The notes beneath the pieces were generated by a model. That model was not told where the DNA came from and did no database searches. It saw only the letters and a list, made by a program, of their open reading frames with translations. From positions 1 through 64,000 of the forward strand of contig CACNFL010000001.1 of the NCBI GenBank assembly GCA_902619745.1: a DNA stretch of 64,000 bases, written 5' to 3'. Both the position numbers and the translations under genes were made by a program. Shown here in pieces: positions 52,648 through 61,685 of this stretch. Position 1 is the first letter of the stretch, and the number at the start of each line of letters is the position of its first letter. Source of the stretch: an uncultured Pelagibacteraceae bacterium. GTDB lineage: Bacteria > Pseudomonadota > Alphaproteobacteria > Pelagibacterales > Pelagibacteraceae.

Positions 52648-54060
52648 CTATATTTTGTGGTAGTTATCAACACCAACTGTGTAGTTAGTTCCAGCTAATG
52701 GAACTTTTGCTAAAGCTGATGCTTCTGATGTTAAAGCAGCTAAATCTTCAGGTTCTAGAGAATGGATATTTGTTTTTCCACACGCTCTAGCTAACAACTG
52801 AGCTTCTAAAGTCATTGAGTGAAGATAATTGTAAACTCTTAGTGCAGCATCATCAGGATTTAATCTAGCTCTAAGCTTAGGATCTTGTGTTGCAACACCA
52901 ACTGGACATCTTCCAGTGTGGCAGTGATAACATTCACCTGCTTTTACACCCATTTCTTTTTCAAAGTTTGCTTCTGGAATATCTTTATTACAGTTAAGTG
53001 CAATCATAGATCCAGTTCCAATCGCAATTGCATCAGCACCTAAAGCTAAAGCTTTAGCCATGTCAGCACCGTCTCTTACTCCACCTGCATAAATTAATGT
53101 TACTTTTCCAGTTTTACCAACATCATCGATTGCTCTTCTAGCTTCTCGAATTGCAGCAATACCAGGAATACCAGTATTTGCAGCAGCGATATGTGGGCCA
53201 GCTCCAGTAGAGCCTTCCATTCCATCTAAGTAAATAGAGTCAGGATCACATTTTGCAGCCATACGCACATCATCATAAACTTTAGATGCACCTAACTTTA
53301 ATTGAATCGGCACTTTATTTTTTGTTAACTGTCTTAGCTCTTCTACTTTTAAAGCTAAATCATCTGGTCCTAACCAGTCAGGGTGTCTCGCCGGAGATCT
53401 TTGGTCAATACCAGATGGTAATGATCTCATCTCAGCAACTTGGTCAGTAACTTTTTGACCCATTAAATGTCCTCCCATTCCAACTTTTTGACCCTGTCCA
53501 ATAAATACTTCAATACCATCTGCTAATTGTGCATGATGAGGATTAAAACCATATCTCGATTGAATACATTGGTAGTACCATTTTTCAGAATATCTTCTTT
53601 CATCAGGTATCATTCCACCTTCACCAGAACATGTAGCACTACCTGCCATAGTTGCTCCTCTTGCTAAAGCAGTTTTTGCTTCATAAGAAAGGGCACCGAA
53701 ACTCATTCCTGTAATATAAACCGGAATGTCTAACTCAATTGGATTTTCACATCTTGGTCCAATAACAGTTTTCGTTTCACATTTTTCTCTGTAACCTTCG
53801 ATTACAAATCTAGTTAGTGTTCCAGGTAAGAAAACTAAATCATCAAAAGTAGGAATTTTTTTCATCAATGCCATTCCTCTCATTCTGTATCTTCCTAATT
53901 GAGATTTAATATGAATGTCGTCTATTACTTCAGGTGTGAAGATAGCGTTATGACCTAATAAACTTTTATTTCTTTTACCTTCTTCATGTGCATGGACATC
54001 AGCTTTTCCACCAACACCTTTTCCATTTTTTTTAACTTTTTTAGATTTTTTCTTAGGCAT
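52648..54060 (-). CDS. Glutamate-synthase FMN/FeS domain protein (GlxD/MgsC-like)
   Basis: A 470-residue protein matching the FMN-binding TIM barrel of glutamate synthase as a separate subunit. The core shows GMSFGALSYEAKTALARGA and YAGGVRDGADMAKALALGADAIAIG; the iron-sulfur cysteine motif is ECYHCHTGRCPVGVATQ. In split systems it makes glutamate, or N-methylglutamate from methylamine, using ammonia passed from the amidotransferase subunit. The N-terminus carries a lysine-rich tail (MPKKKSKKVKKNG). It starts inside the stop of the GXGXG-domain gene (TAATG). Confidence 0.87.
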   Translation of the reverse strand: MPKKKSKKVKKNGKGVGGKADVHAHEEGKRNKSLLGHNAIFTPEVIDDIHIKSQLGRYRMRGMALMKKIPTFDDLVFLPGTLTRFVIEGYREKCETKTVIGPRCENPIELDIPVYITGMSFGALSYEAKTALARGATMAGSATCSGEGGMIPDERRYSEKWYYQCIQSRYGFNPHHAQLADGIEVFIGQGQKVGMGGHLMGQKVTDQVAEMRSLPSGIDQRSPARHPDWLGPDDLALKVEELRQLTKNKVPIQLKLGASKVYDDVRMAAKCDPDSIYLDGMEGSTGAGPHIAAANTGIPGIAAIREARRAIDDVGKTGKVTLIYAGGVRDGADMAKALALGADAIAIGTGSMIALNCNKDIPEANFEKEMGVKAGECYHCHTGRCPVGVATQDPKLRARLNPDDAALRVYNYLHSMTLEAQLLARACGKTNIHSLEPEDLAALTSEASALAKVPLAGTNYTVGVDNYHKI

Positions 54061-54914
54061 TATATTGCTCCCTTCTTCTCTGTAGGTTCCAAATTGTCAT
54101 AATTCCAAAGTTTCTTACCAGCTACAATTTTTTTCATTTTACTAACGTCAAAATTTTCACCAATCTCAGCTACTTTTAATTTTCTTTTAAGCCAATCTTG
54201 ATCACTTTTAGTTAATTCAGCGTCAACTGCATCACTACCATATGATCCAATTTCTCCACCTACGAAAATTGTCCCATCATACATTGAGTCACCTAAATTT
54301 ATCCCTACGTCTCCAAGAATAATTATTCTTCCTCTTTGCATCATAAATCCAGTAAATGCACCGGCGTCACCACCAATTATTATAGTTCCACCTTTCATAT
54401 CAATTCCAGTTCTGGCACCAACACTGCCTTTACAAATTAAATCTCCACCTCTAATTGCCGCACCAAAACAAGATCCAGCATTTTTTTCGATCACTACTTT
54501 ACCAGCCATTAAATTTTCTGCACATGACCACCCAACTCTTCCATTAATTCTAACTATTGGACCATCACAAGAACCCATTCCAAAGTATCCTAAACTTCCT
54601 TCAAAAATTAAATTTAGTTTATTTAAAATACCAACTCCAAGACTGTGTTTACCTTGAGGGTTTTTTATTACTATTGTTCCATATCCTTGGCTCATTAAAT
54701 TATCGATTTCTTTATTAGCCTCTGGCGCTGTCATATCCTTAACATCAAGATCAGTTCTTTTATTAAAATCTACATCGTATGTGCCAAAGTAGTAAAAGTT
54801 TTCTGCTTCATCAGGATTAAAGAATTTTTGCTGAGTTCTCCCTGTTAAAACCTCAGTGTGCATACCCATTGATTGGGCTTTTGATTTTTTCGATACTGTT
54901 TTTAGATTTGCCAT
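54060..54914 (-). CDS. GXGXG-domain subunit of split glutamate synthase (GlxC/MgsB-like)
   Basis: A 284-residue protein dominated by a right-handed beta-helix with glycine repeats (GSVGARTGIDMKGGTIIIGGDAGAFTGFMMQRGRIIILGDVGINLGDSM), the structural domain at the C-terminus of GltB. As a separate subunit it bridges the amidotransferase and FMN subunits. It overlaps the amidotransferase gene by 13 bases and the FMN gene by 1, showing tight coupling. Confidence 0.87.
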   Translation of the reverse strand: MANLKTVSKKSKAQSMGMHTEVLTGRTQQKFFNPDEAENFYYFGTYDVDFNKRTDLDVKDMTAPEANKEIDNLMSQGYGTIVIKNPQGKHSLGVGILNKLNLIFEGSLGYFGMGSCDGPIVRINGRVGWSCAENLMAGKVVIEKNAGSCFGAAIRGGDLICKGSVGARTGIDMKGGTIIIGGDAGAFTGFMMQRGRIIILGDVGINLGDSMYDGTIFVGGEIGSYGSDAVDAELTKSDQDWLKRKLKVAEIGENFDVSKMKKIVAGKKLWNYDNLEPTEKKGAI

Positions 54915-55846
54915 ACTTTAACCTCCCCATCAAACGGATCATATGTATCAATTTCTTGTGGTAACACAGATCTAATTGCAATTTCTTCAGATCCCATAGC
55001 AACCAAATCATCAGACTCATATAACACCAATGGTTTTGCAGCCATTGTATCTTTTGCCATTCCTAAGGAGTCTTTTGTTGCAACAAAGTAAGTAAATACA
55101 CCATCTAAACCCGTTAAAGATGCTTTCATTCCTTCTTCTAAAGTTGCCCCATCTCTCATTTTTTCAGCAATATAAACAGCAATTAATTCCGAGTCACACT
55201 CAGACATAAATCTCATACCTTTATTTTCCAAAACTCTTCTGTTATTCCAATAGTTTGTTAATTGTCCATTATGAACTACAGATACATCGCTAAATGGGTA
55301 TCCCCAGAAAGGATGGGCAGATTTGATATCTACACCAGACTCTGTTGCCATTCTAGCATGACCTATAGCATGTGTTCCAACAACTTTATCTAAGCTATAT
55401 CTATCACAAACCATTTTAGCGTTTCCAAGATCTTTAATCACTTCTAACGATTTACCCATTGAAAGAATTTCTACACCAGGAATACTTTCTATACGTTGTG
55501 AAAATTCTAACAGATCCTTAACATTATAATCAAGTTCATATCTTAAAGAGTAGGGAAGAGTTCTTTCTTCTTTAACTACTTTAGCTCCCATTTCGGCTAG
55601 AGTTTGATCTACAATTTTTTTTCTTTCATCATAAACAGACACATCTTCCATAATTGATGAGCTTCCTTCTCCAACGTTTTCTCCAACTTTAAAACGCATA
55701 ATAAAGTTTTTACCGTCTGTATCTCCATACAAAGCGTAACCTGTAGAATCTTCTCCTCTATGTTTTAATGCTTGAAGCATACCTTGTAATTCGCTCCCTA
55801 CATTTGAGGATTTTCCTCTATGAATTAAACCTGCTATCCCACACAT
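54902..55846 (-). CDS. Class II glutamine amidotransferase subunit (GlxB/MgsA-like)
   Basis: A 314-residue N-terminal-nucleophile amidotransferase. The mature N-terminal cysteine is residue 2 (MCGIAGLIHRGK), and GHARMATESGVDIKSAHPF and VVHNGQLTNYWNNRR are conserved binding motifs. It splits glutamine to glutamate and ammonia for the FMN subunit. In the N-methylglutamate pathway its homolog MgsA does the same step with gamma-glutamylmethylamide. Retained cysteine means hydrolysis is intact but does not decide the substrate. It follows the glutamine-synthetase-like gene by 32 bases. Confidence 0.87.
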   Translation of the reverse strand: MCGIAGLIHRGKSSNVGSELQGMLQALKHRGEDSTGYALYGDTDGKNFIMRFKVGENVGEGSSSIMEDVSVYDERKKIVDQTLAEMGAKVVKEERTLPYSLRYELDYNVKDLLEFSQRIESIPGVEILSMGKSLEVIKDLGNAKMVCDRYSLDKVVGTHAIGHARMATESGVDIKSAHPFWGYPFSDVSVVHNGQLTNYWNNRRVLENKGMRFMSECDSELIAVYIAEKMRDGATLEEGMKASLTGLDGVFTYFVATKDSLGMAKDTMAAKPLVLYESDDLVAMGSEEIAIRSVLPQEIDTYDPFDGEVKVWQI

Positions 55847-55878
55847 ATTTTTATACCCTTTCTATATTTTTTTAAGAC

Positions 55879-57348
55879 CTACGGTAGACAATCAAGATAA
55901 GTATCCAGATCCCATTGCGTTGTTGCACCAAGAAATCTTTCCCACTCATCGTTTTTGTACCAATGGAAAACTTTATACATTTCATCTGGCATTGCAGATT
56001 TGATTACTTCATCCTCTGCCAGTCTATCCAAAGCTTCACCTAAACTTAATGGAAGTTTTTTAACATCTTTACCAGCTTTTTGAGCTTCATAAATATTTCT
56101 AGATTCTGGAGCTGCTGGTTTCATTTTCTTACTTATACCTTCGTCGCAAGCTTTTAATAAAGCAGCACCTAATAAGTAAGGATTGTGCATTGAGTCTACT
56201 GATCTATACTCAAATCTTCCTGGAGCAGAAACTCTTAAACCACAAGTTCTATTTTGATATCCCCAATCAGCATAAACGGGAGCCCAAAATCCTTGATCCC
56301 ATAATCTTCTGTAAGAATTTACAGTTGAAGATCCAAGAGCTGTTAATGCTGGCAAGTGTTTCATGATACCTGCAATTGATTGCAAACCAATTTTACCTGG
56401 CATTTGCATATCTTTTGTATCAGGCATGAAAGTATTTGTTCCTCCCTCAACATAACTAAATACCCCATCAACTCCTGGTAAAGATTTATGACCAAGTCTG
56501 TTGACTTTAACTTTTCCACCTTTCCATAAAGACATGTTTGTATGGCAACCACTTGCAGAAACACCCATAAAAGGTTTTGTCATAAAGCAAGCAATTAAAT
56601 TATGTTCTCTAGCTACTTGTGCACAAATTTGTCTGTAAGTAGATAATCTATCCGCATTTCTTAAAACGTTGTCATATGTCCAATTTAATTCTAGTTGACC
56701 TGGGGCATCTTCGTGGTCACCTTGAATCATATCAAGGCCCATAGCATTTGCATATTCTATTACTTGCATAAATACTGGTCTTAATGACTCGAATTGATCA
56801 ATATGGTAACAGAAAGGTTTTGAGAAACCTTTACCTGACGGTGTTCCATCTTCATTTTTAGTCAACCACATCATTTCAGGCTCTGTACCTACTCTTAATT
56901 CTAGCCCGTGTTTCTTTTTAAATTCATCCATGAAAATTCTTAAATTTCCTCGACAATCTGAAGTTAAATGACCGCCTGGATTTTGTCTTTCTTCTCTGTT
57001 TCTAAAACAAGTGCAGAAAACTCTTGCAACTCTTTTATCCCAAGGTAATTGCACGAAAGTTTCAGGATCAGGAATTCCCACAAGCTCCATAGCCTCTGGT
57101 CCGTATCCAATGTAATTATTATGACGATCTAAAAATAAGTTTGCAGTAGAACCATAAACTAATTGAAAACCTTTCTCTGCAGTCCTTTCCCAATGGTCAG
57201 CAGGGATACCTTTTCCAACAACTCTTCCTGTGACTGAAATGAATTGAAAATAAATATAAGTTATTCCTAATTCTTTAATTTTTGCTCTTACGTCTTTTAC
57301 TAATTTCGCACGTCCTGGTTGGTTAACGTGTTTTTCTAGATCTGTCAT
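55879..57348 (-). CDS. Glutamine-synthetase-family ligase heading the glutamate-synthase-like operon
   Basis: A 489-residue ligase from the ATG at 57348, which sits 5 bases after GAGGGG; an in-frame GTG two codons upstream is less likely. The motifs HEDAPGQLELNWTYDN and KPFMGVSASGCHTNMSLW correspond to the glutamine synthetase metal and nucleotide sites, and GRFEYRSVDSMHNPYLL to the C-terminal loop. It differs in length and motif wording from the 441-residue paralog at 48911, suggesting another amine acceptor. Heading an operon with the amidotransferase/FMN set, it likely makes the gamma-glutamyl-amide those subunits consume. Confidence 0.82.
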   Translation of the reverse strand: MTDLEKHVNQPGRAKLVKDVRAKIKELGITYIYFQFISVTGRVVGKGIPADHWERTAEKGFQLVYGSTANLFLDRHNNYIGYGPEAMELVGIPDPETFVQLPWDKRVARVFCTCFRNREERQNPGGHLTSDCRGNLRIFMDEFKKKHGLELRVGTEPEMMWLTKNEDGTPSGKGFSKPFCYHIDQFESLRPVFMQVIEYANAMGLDMIQGDHEDAPGQLELNWTYDNVLRNADRLSTYRQICAQVAREHNLIACFMTKPFMGVSASGCHTNMSLWKGGKVKVNRLGHKSLPGVDGVFSYVEGGTNTFMPDTKDMQMPGKIGLQSIAGIMKHLPALTALGSSTVNSYRRLWDQGFWAPVYADWGYQNRTCGLRVSAPGRFEYRSVDSMHNPYLLGAALLKACDEGISKKMKPAAPESRNIYEAQKAGKDVKKLPLSLGEALDRLAEDEVIKSAMPDEMYKVFHWYKNDEWERFLGATTQWDLDTYLDCLP

Positions 57349-57417
57349 TTTCACCCCTCAATGAATTTAATTTATTCAAACGTAGCTGAAAAATTTATTT
57401 GTGTCTAGGCTTAGAGT

Positions 57418-58746
57418 CTAGCTCCAAGGAAACGGACTGTTCGAAGTAGGGTGAAGTTCTCCCTTCTCGTAACGGTTGAATCTAAATGGTTTTAACAAAT
57501 CACTTTCAGTACCAAGAATTTCTTTTGCAACAAGCTCACCAACTCCAATCATTTTGTATCCGTGGTTTGCATCTGCAATCATGTAAACGTTTTCAAAAAA
57601 CCTATCAAAGATTGGAAAAGAGTCTGGCGTCATGCATCCAAGACCACCCGAAGGTCCTTTTCTATATAAATCAGATTTACCTTCAAATCTTTTTTGACAA
57701 TGTGCTAAAGCTGAACACCACATTTCACTAAATGCATCAGTTGTTTGATACTCAGGAGACTCAATTCCATAAGGATCAACATTAACCTGATCAAAATGTT
57801 TTTTGACTATGTAGGGTGAAGTACCACCTTGGACACCTAATCCTTCGATATCAGGTTTATAATAAATTCCCCAAATTTTATCTGTTAATAATTTTTTAGT
57901 TTTGTCTGAATATAACGGAGCAGTCGAGTCTACATGAACTACAGGTGGTTGTTTTCCATCATTTGTTTTCAAAAAATCTGGTTCAACACCAATAACGCCT
58001 TCTTGTAACATCCAGTAAGTCCACATATCAGTTTCATGCATTTTACCATCTTTACCTTTGATATTTGCTGTCTTAGGTAATTCCAACATGTTCCAAAAAT
58101 CTCTCGCCCAAGGACCTGCTCCAATAACGACTTGTTCACATTCAATTATACCTTTGTCTGTTTCTACTCCTGTAACAGCTTGACTATTACTTCCTTTTTT
58201 AAATCCTGTTACTTTTACACCTTTCATCACTTGCACACCATTAGATGTAGATTTACTTTCTAGTGCTTTAATTGAATCTTTATTAAAAGCGTATCCACCT
58301 TTTTTTTCATGTAGTACTGAAGTGATACCTTGTGCTTGCCAATCATCAAAAATACCCTTCATATAATTTGAACAATCTTTTTCACCTTCTATAAATACTG
58401 ACTCGTATCCAATGGCTTTTTGTTGTTCATAAATAGTTGCAACATCTTCATGCATTACCTCTGGTGATATTTGCAAATAACCAACTGGATTGTATTTAAA
58501 TGCTTTAGGATCACTCTCCCATACAGAAACTGAGTGAGCCATTAACTCTCTCATTGCTGGTTGGAAATAATTATTTCTTACAACACCACAAGCAATTCCG
58601 CTTGCACCAGCTGCAGTATCTTTTTTTTCTAATACAACTATGTCTCCAGGATTTTTGTAAGTATCAGAAAGTTTCCAAGCAGTACTTAGACCGTGAATTC
58701 CACCACCGATTATAACTACTTTTGCTTTCGAAGGTAATGTCGTCAT
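57418..58746 (-). CDS. SoxB/DAO-family FAD-dependent oxidoreductase
   Basis: A 442-residue flavoprotein with an N-terminal FAD motif (VVIIGGGIHGLSTAWKLS) and the C-terminal motif PDSFPIFDRFFENVYMIADANHGYKMIGVGELVAKE. It belongs with the beta subunit of heterotetrameric sarcosine oxidase and related N-methyl-amino-acid dehydrogenases. The alpha, gamma and delta subunits normally present in such enzymes are not adjacent. A DUF1989-GcvT fusion lies upstream on the same strand and could supply the folate-binding function of the missing subunit. Substrate probably an N-methylated amino acid (inference). Confidence 0.85.
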   Translation of the reverse strand: MTTLPSKAKVVIIGGGIHGLSTAWKLSDTYKNPGDIVVLEKKDTAAGASGIACGVVRNNYFQPAMRELMAHSVSVWESDPKAFKYNPVGYLQISPEVMHEDVATIYEQQKAIGYESVFIEGEKDCSNYMKGIFDDWQAQGITSVLHEKKGGYAFNKDSIKALESKSTSNGVQVMKGVKVTGFKKGSNSQAVTGVETDKGIIECEQVVIGAGPWARDFWNMLELPKTANIKGKDGKMHETDMWTYWMLQEGVIGVEPDFLKTNDGKQPPVVHVDSTAPLYSDKTKKLLTDKIWGIYYKPDIEGLGVQGGTSPYIVKKHFDQVNVDPYGIESPEYQTTDAFSEMWCSALAHCQKRFEGKSDLYRKGPSGGLGCMTPDSFPIFDRFFENVYMIADANHGYKMIGVGELVAKEILGTESDLLKPFRFNRYEKGELHPTSNSPFPWS

Positions 58747-58800
58747 ATGAAAACATTATTTTTTGCAAATAGTAATTAATATAATTTTTTATAGAACTAA

Positions 58801-58818
58801 AAATTATATATATAATTT
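58801..58818. promoter_or_regulatory. 18-base AT palindrome next to a shared motif (possible operator)
   Basis: AAATTATATATATAATTT is a perfect palindrome in the gap between the flavoprotein gene and the MarR-like gene. It adjoins TAGAACTAAAAATT (58792-58805, overlapping the palindrome). The same 14-base motif with one change recurs at 61610, also beside an AT palindrome. MarR-type repressors bind AT-rich palindromes of this size. Confidence 0.35.
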
Positions 58819-58847
58819 AGATATTTCGATTTTTGTGAAATTTATCG

Positions 58848-59198
58848 CTAATAACTTATATTTTTTAAGGTATCCAGGTATTCATTAAATTCTTTAACAA
58901 AAGAATCACTAGGTATTATATTTTTTACCCTTTGGTCTGTTGATGTTTTTTCAAGACGAAAGAATCCTTTTTCACAAGCTTCATTAATAATCAATGCAGA
59001 TTTAGGTCTAGATGTTTTAAACAATTTAGTTTTAAGTTCCTCAACAGATAGTTTTTTATTTTCTTTATGTGCAGACATTACTAATAACATCATATGATAG
59101 TGAGAAGGAGATTTTCTAAAAAAATAGTTACTGGCTGTATGCGATTGCCTCATCTGATCTTCCCAAAAATCTAATAACGTCTTTTTTTCTTTTGGCAT
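58848..59198 (-). CDS. Small MarR-like winged-helix regulator
   Basis: A 116-residue protein with a probable winged helix-turn-helix. HYHMMLLVMSAHKENKKLSVEELKTKL forms the first helices, SRPKSALIINEACEKGFFRLEKTSTDQRVKNIIPS looks like the recognition helix followed by the wing with the D-x-R motif of MarR proteins. It sits between the DUF1989-GcvT gene (5-base gap) and the flavoprotein gene. Regulators are rare in such streamlined genomes, so it probably controls this methylamine-like cluster. Confidence 0.65.
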   Translation of the reverse strand: MPKEKKTLLDFWEDQMRQSHTASNYFFRKSPSHYHMMLLVMSAHKENKKLSVEELKTKLFKTSRPKSALIINEACEKGFFRLEKTSTDQRVKNIIPSDSFVKEFNEYLDTLKNISY

Positions 59199-59203
59199 TA
59201 TTT

Positions 59204-61543
59204 TTAAGCTCTGACTCTTGATTTGGTTGGATCGTAGAATGGAAAACCAACAACTTTAGCACCAATCCTTTTTTGATGACCATCGATTTTACCTATTTCA
59301 ACTTCAGTACCGATTTCTGAGTATTGAACATCTATTCTACAAAGAGCAATATTTTTATTCAAAGTAGAGGACAAGCATCCACTAGTAACTATACCAACCT
59401 GTGATCTTCCAATATGAACACAGTCTCCATGGCCTGCTATTTCTTTTCCATTAAGTTCTAGGCCTACCAATTTCTTTTGTGGGTTAGCTTTTCTTTTAAT
59501 CAATTCCTCTTTACCAATAAAATCTTCTTCTTTTGTTTTCAGTGGAACGGCAAAACCAATACCAGCTTCAAAAGGATCTTGCTCCCCATCAAACTCTGCG
59601 CCAAATAAAATTAAACCTGCCTCAATTCTTAGTTTGTCTAAGGCAGCAAACCCTGCTGGTATCAATCCATCATCTTTACCTGCTTCCATTAATTTATCCC
59701 AAACTTTAGGAGCATGTTTTGGATGACACCAAACTTCATAACCTAATTCACCAGTATAACCTGTTCTAGAAACAATTAATGGAATACCTTGAAGCTCTTC
59801 TATTCTACAAATTGTAAATCTAAACCAGCCCAACTCATCTATCGAAGGCTGTGTTGGTGGTGTAAAGATAATTTTTTTTAAAATTTCTCTACTTTTTGGA
59901 CCTTGCAAAGATACATTGCTAATTTGATCAGTAGAGTTTTTAACAATAGCATTAAAATTCTTTTTCTTTGCAATTTCTTTTAGCCATTCTCCACCATATT
60001 CATCTCCACATATCCATCTAAAACCTGTTTCGCTTAATCTTAAAAGAGTTCCATCATCGAACATCATTCCATTTTCGTAACACATTGCAGAATATACAAC
60101 CTGTCCAACAGAAAGTTTTTTTATATTTCTTGTAAGAGTGTAGTTCATTAACTCTTCAGCATCAGGACCAATTATTTCAAACTTTCTTAGTGATGATAGA
60201 TCAATTAAAACAGCATCATTTCTACAAGCATTGTACTCATTAACCAAACCATGTTTGGTGTAATCGTTTGGAAGCCAAAACCCTCTAGCATCAACAAAGT
60301 TTCTAGTTAATTTTGAAGTTCTTTCATAAAAACCAGAATTTCTAGTAAGTTTATTTTCAGAGTCTGTTTTCATTCTAAAACCAAATGACTTTTTAAATTC
60401 TTTGTTTTTGTCGTAAGTTCTAACAAATATATTAGTAGGATTCCATGAATTACAAGGATCTATATCACTTGGACATGCGGTTGTTCCTATTGTTAAATCT
60501 TTTAAAGCCTTAAACATTACATAATCACCAGGTCTTGAATATGATTCATCGGAAATAACAGAATTCAATCCTCCAGCAGAGGTGTTAAAAAACAAATTAA
60601 TTGCATGCCAACCTTTTTGTTTCTGAACACCGTATTTCGACATACTTTCAGTTAAATTATCCGAACAGTTTGGATGACCAAAATACCCCGCATCTTCATA
60701 ATATTTTGAAGTACATGCAAGATTAAAAGTATCGTGTTTTCCAACAGTATCTCTTATTACTTCAACAAGTGGTTCATGATCTGTGTCATAAAATTTAGAG
60801 AACAAACCTGGTCCTGGGAAAATATTACCCATGAATGTTCTTGTGGTTTGCCAGTCTAATCCTTTTTCAATTCCTTTTTCTAATTTTCTTGTATCAAATG
60901 CCACAAAGTCAGAACATTGTCTGCCAGTTGGACTTATCACTTGAATATAATCTCCTTCTTTAACCTCATAAGATATTGAAGTTTCTTTATTTATATTTTC
61001 TTCATAAACAGGTTCGAAAACAGGATCAGGAATTACATTTAATTCCTTGTCATTAACAATTTTAGCTCTTTTAACAAATATAGTTAAATCAGTTGGTGGA
61101 TTTTGTTTTGTAACATCCATATCTTCGCCAGGTGCTGAAAATATTGCGTAACATTTATCTTTTGATTTTAATTTAATTTTTTCACCAGGTTCTGTGTCTA
61201 AATCAAATATAATTGATGATTTTGAATTAGAAATTTTTAAATTTCTTTTTTTTAATTGATAGTTGGTTGCTAAAATTGTTTCATCATTCTCACTAAGAAT
61301 ATTCATAATGTAATTTTTTTCATTATTTGATTTTAAATTTAAAATTCCAACATCAGATTTACCATCTTTGTTAAAACAAATTATTTCACAAATTTGATTA
61401 CCCTCATTATTAATAATTTCCAATTCATCATCAGGAAAAATTTGAAAAGCAGTTAGACCACCACCATTAACAACGTGTCTTTCAACTCCAGGTGGTAAAA
61501 TATTTAAACCAGGATATTTAATATCTTTACTTGTTCCTATCAT
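59204..61543 (-). CDS. DUF1989-GcvT fusion, folate-dependent aminomethyltransferase-like protein
   Basis: A 779-residue fusion. The middle part (about residues 165-365) matches DUF1989, seen in urea-carboxylase-associated proteins, with GRQCSDFVAFD, DTVGKHDTFNLACTSKYYEDAG and FGHPNCSDNLTE. The C-terminal half (about 410-775) is a GcvT fold with DLSSLRKFEIIGPDAEELMNYTL, the glycine-cleavage-type IVSRTGYTGELGYEVW and AGLDKLRIEAGLI-like stretch (AALDKLRIEAGLILFG). GcvT domains take a one-carbon unit from a methylated amine onto tetrahydrofolate. The first 160 residues also resemble a degenerate DUF1989 copy. A nearby flavoprotein may provide the oxidation. Confidence 0.82.
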   Translation of the reverse strand: MIGTSKDIKYPGLNILPPGVERHVVNGGGLTAFQIFPDDELEIINNEGNQICEIICFNKDGKSDVGILNLKSNNEKNYIMNILSENDETILATNYQLKKRNLKISNSKSSIIFDLDTEPGEKIKLKSKDKCYAIFSAPGEDMDVTKQNPPTDLTIFVKRAKIVNDKELNVIPDPVFEPVYEENINKETSISYEVKEGDYIQVISPTGRQCSDFVAFDTRKLEKGIEKGLDWQTTRTFMGNIFPGPGLFSKFYDTDHEPLVEVIRDTVGKHDTFNLACTSKYYEDAGYFGHPNCSDNLTESMSKYGVQKQKGWHAINLFFNTSAGGLNSVISDESYSRPGDYVMFKALKDLTIGTTACPSDIDPCNSWNPTNIFVRTYDKNKEFKKSFGFRMKTDSENKLTRNSGFYERTSKLTRNFVDARGFWLPNDYTKHGLVNEYNACRNDAVLIDLSSLRKFEIIGPDAEELMNYTLTRNIKKLSVGQVVYSAMCYENGMMFDDGTLLRLSETGFRWICGDEYGGEWLKEIAKKKNFNAIVKNSTDQISNVSLQGPKSREILKKIIFTPPTQPSIDELGWFRFTICRIEELQGIPLIVSRTGYTGELGYEVWCHPKHAPKVWDKLMEAGKDDGLIPAGFAALDKLRIEAGLILFGAEFDGEQDPFEAGIGFAVPLKTKEEDFIGKEELIKRKANPQKKLVGLELNGKEIAGHGDCVHIGRSQVGIVTSGCLSSTLNKNIALCRIDVQYSEIGTEVEIGKIDGHQKRIGAKVVGFPFYDPTKSRVRA

Positions 61544-61591
61544 TTTAATTTTTAAATATAGTTATATTTTTTATCATCATTTTTATTGTTT

Positions 61592-61623
61592 AAATATATA
61601 TATATTTTTTAGAACTAATAATT
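61592..61623. promoter_or_regulatory. AT palindrome plus TAGAACTAATAATT motif in the divergent promoter region
   Basis: AAATATATATATATTT (61592-61607) is a perfect 16-base palindrome, immediately followed by TAGAACTAATAATT (61610-61623). It lies between the divergent DUF1989-GcvT and ProX-like genes, about 63 bases before the latter's start. The second motif repeats one at 58792 with 13 of 14 bases identical. It is a candidate operator shared across the cluster. Confidence 0.38.
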
Positions 61624-61685
61624 CTTTACCTACCTATTCGTTTTGTCATAGACTATTGAATATTAATATTAATAGAGGGGTATAC

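Noticed and set aside
61544-61685. Possible riboswitch or structured leader upstream of the ProX-like gene.
   Set aside because: The gap is short and almost pure A/T, with only palindromic runs; no conserved pairing of a glycine, SAM or other known riboswitch was recognised.
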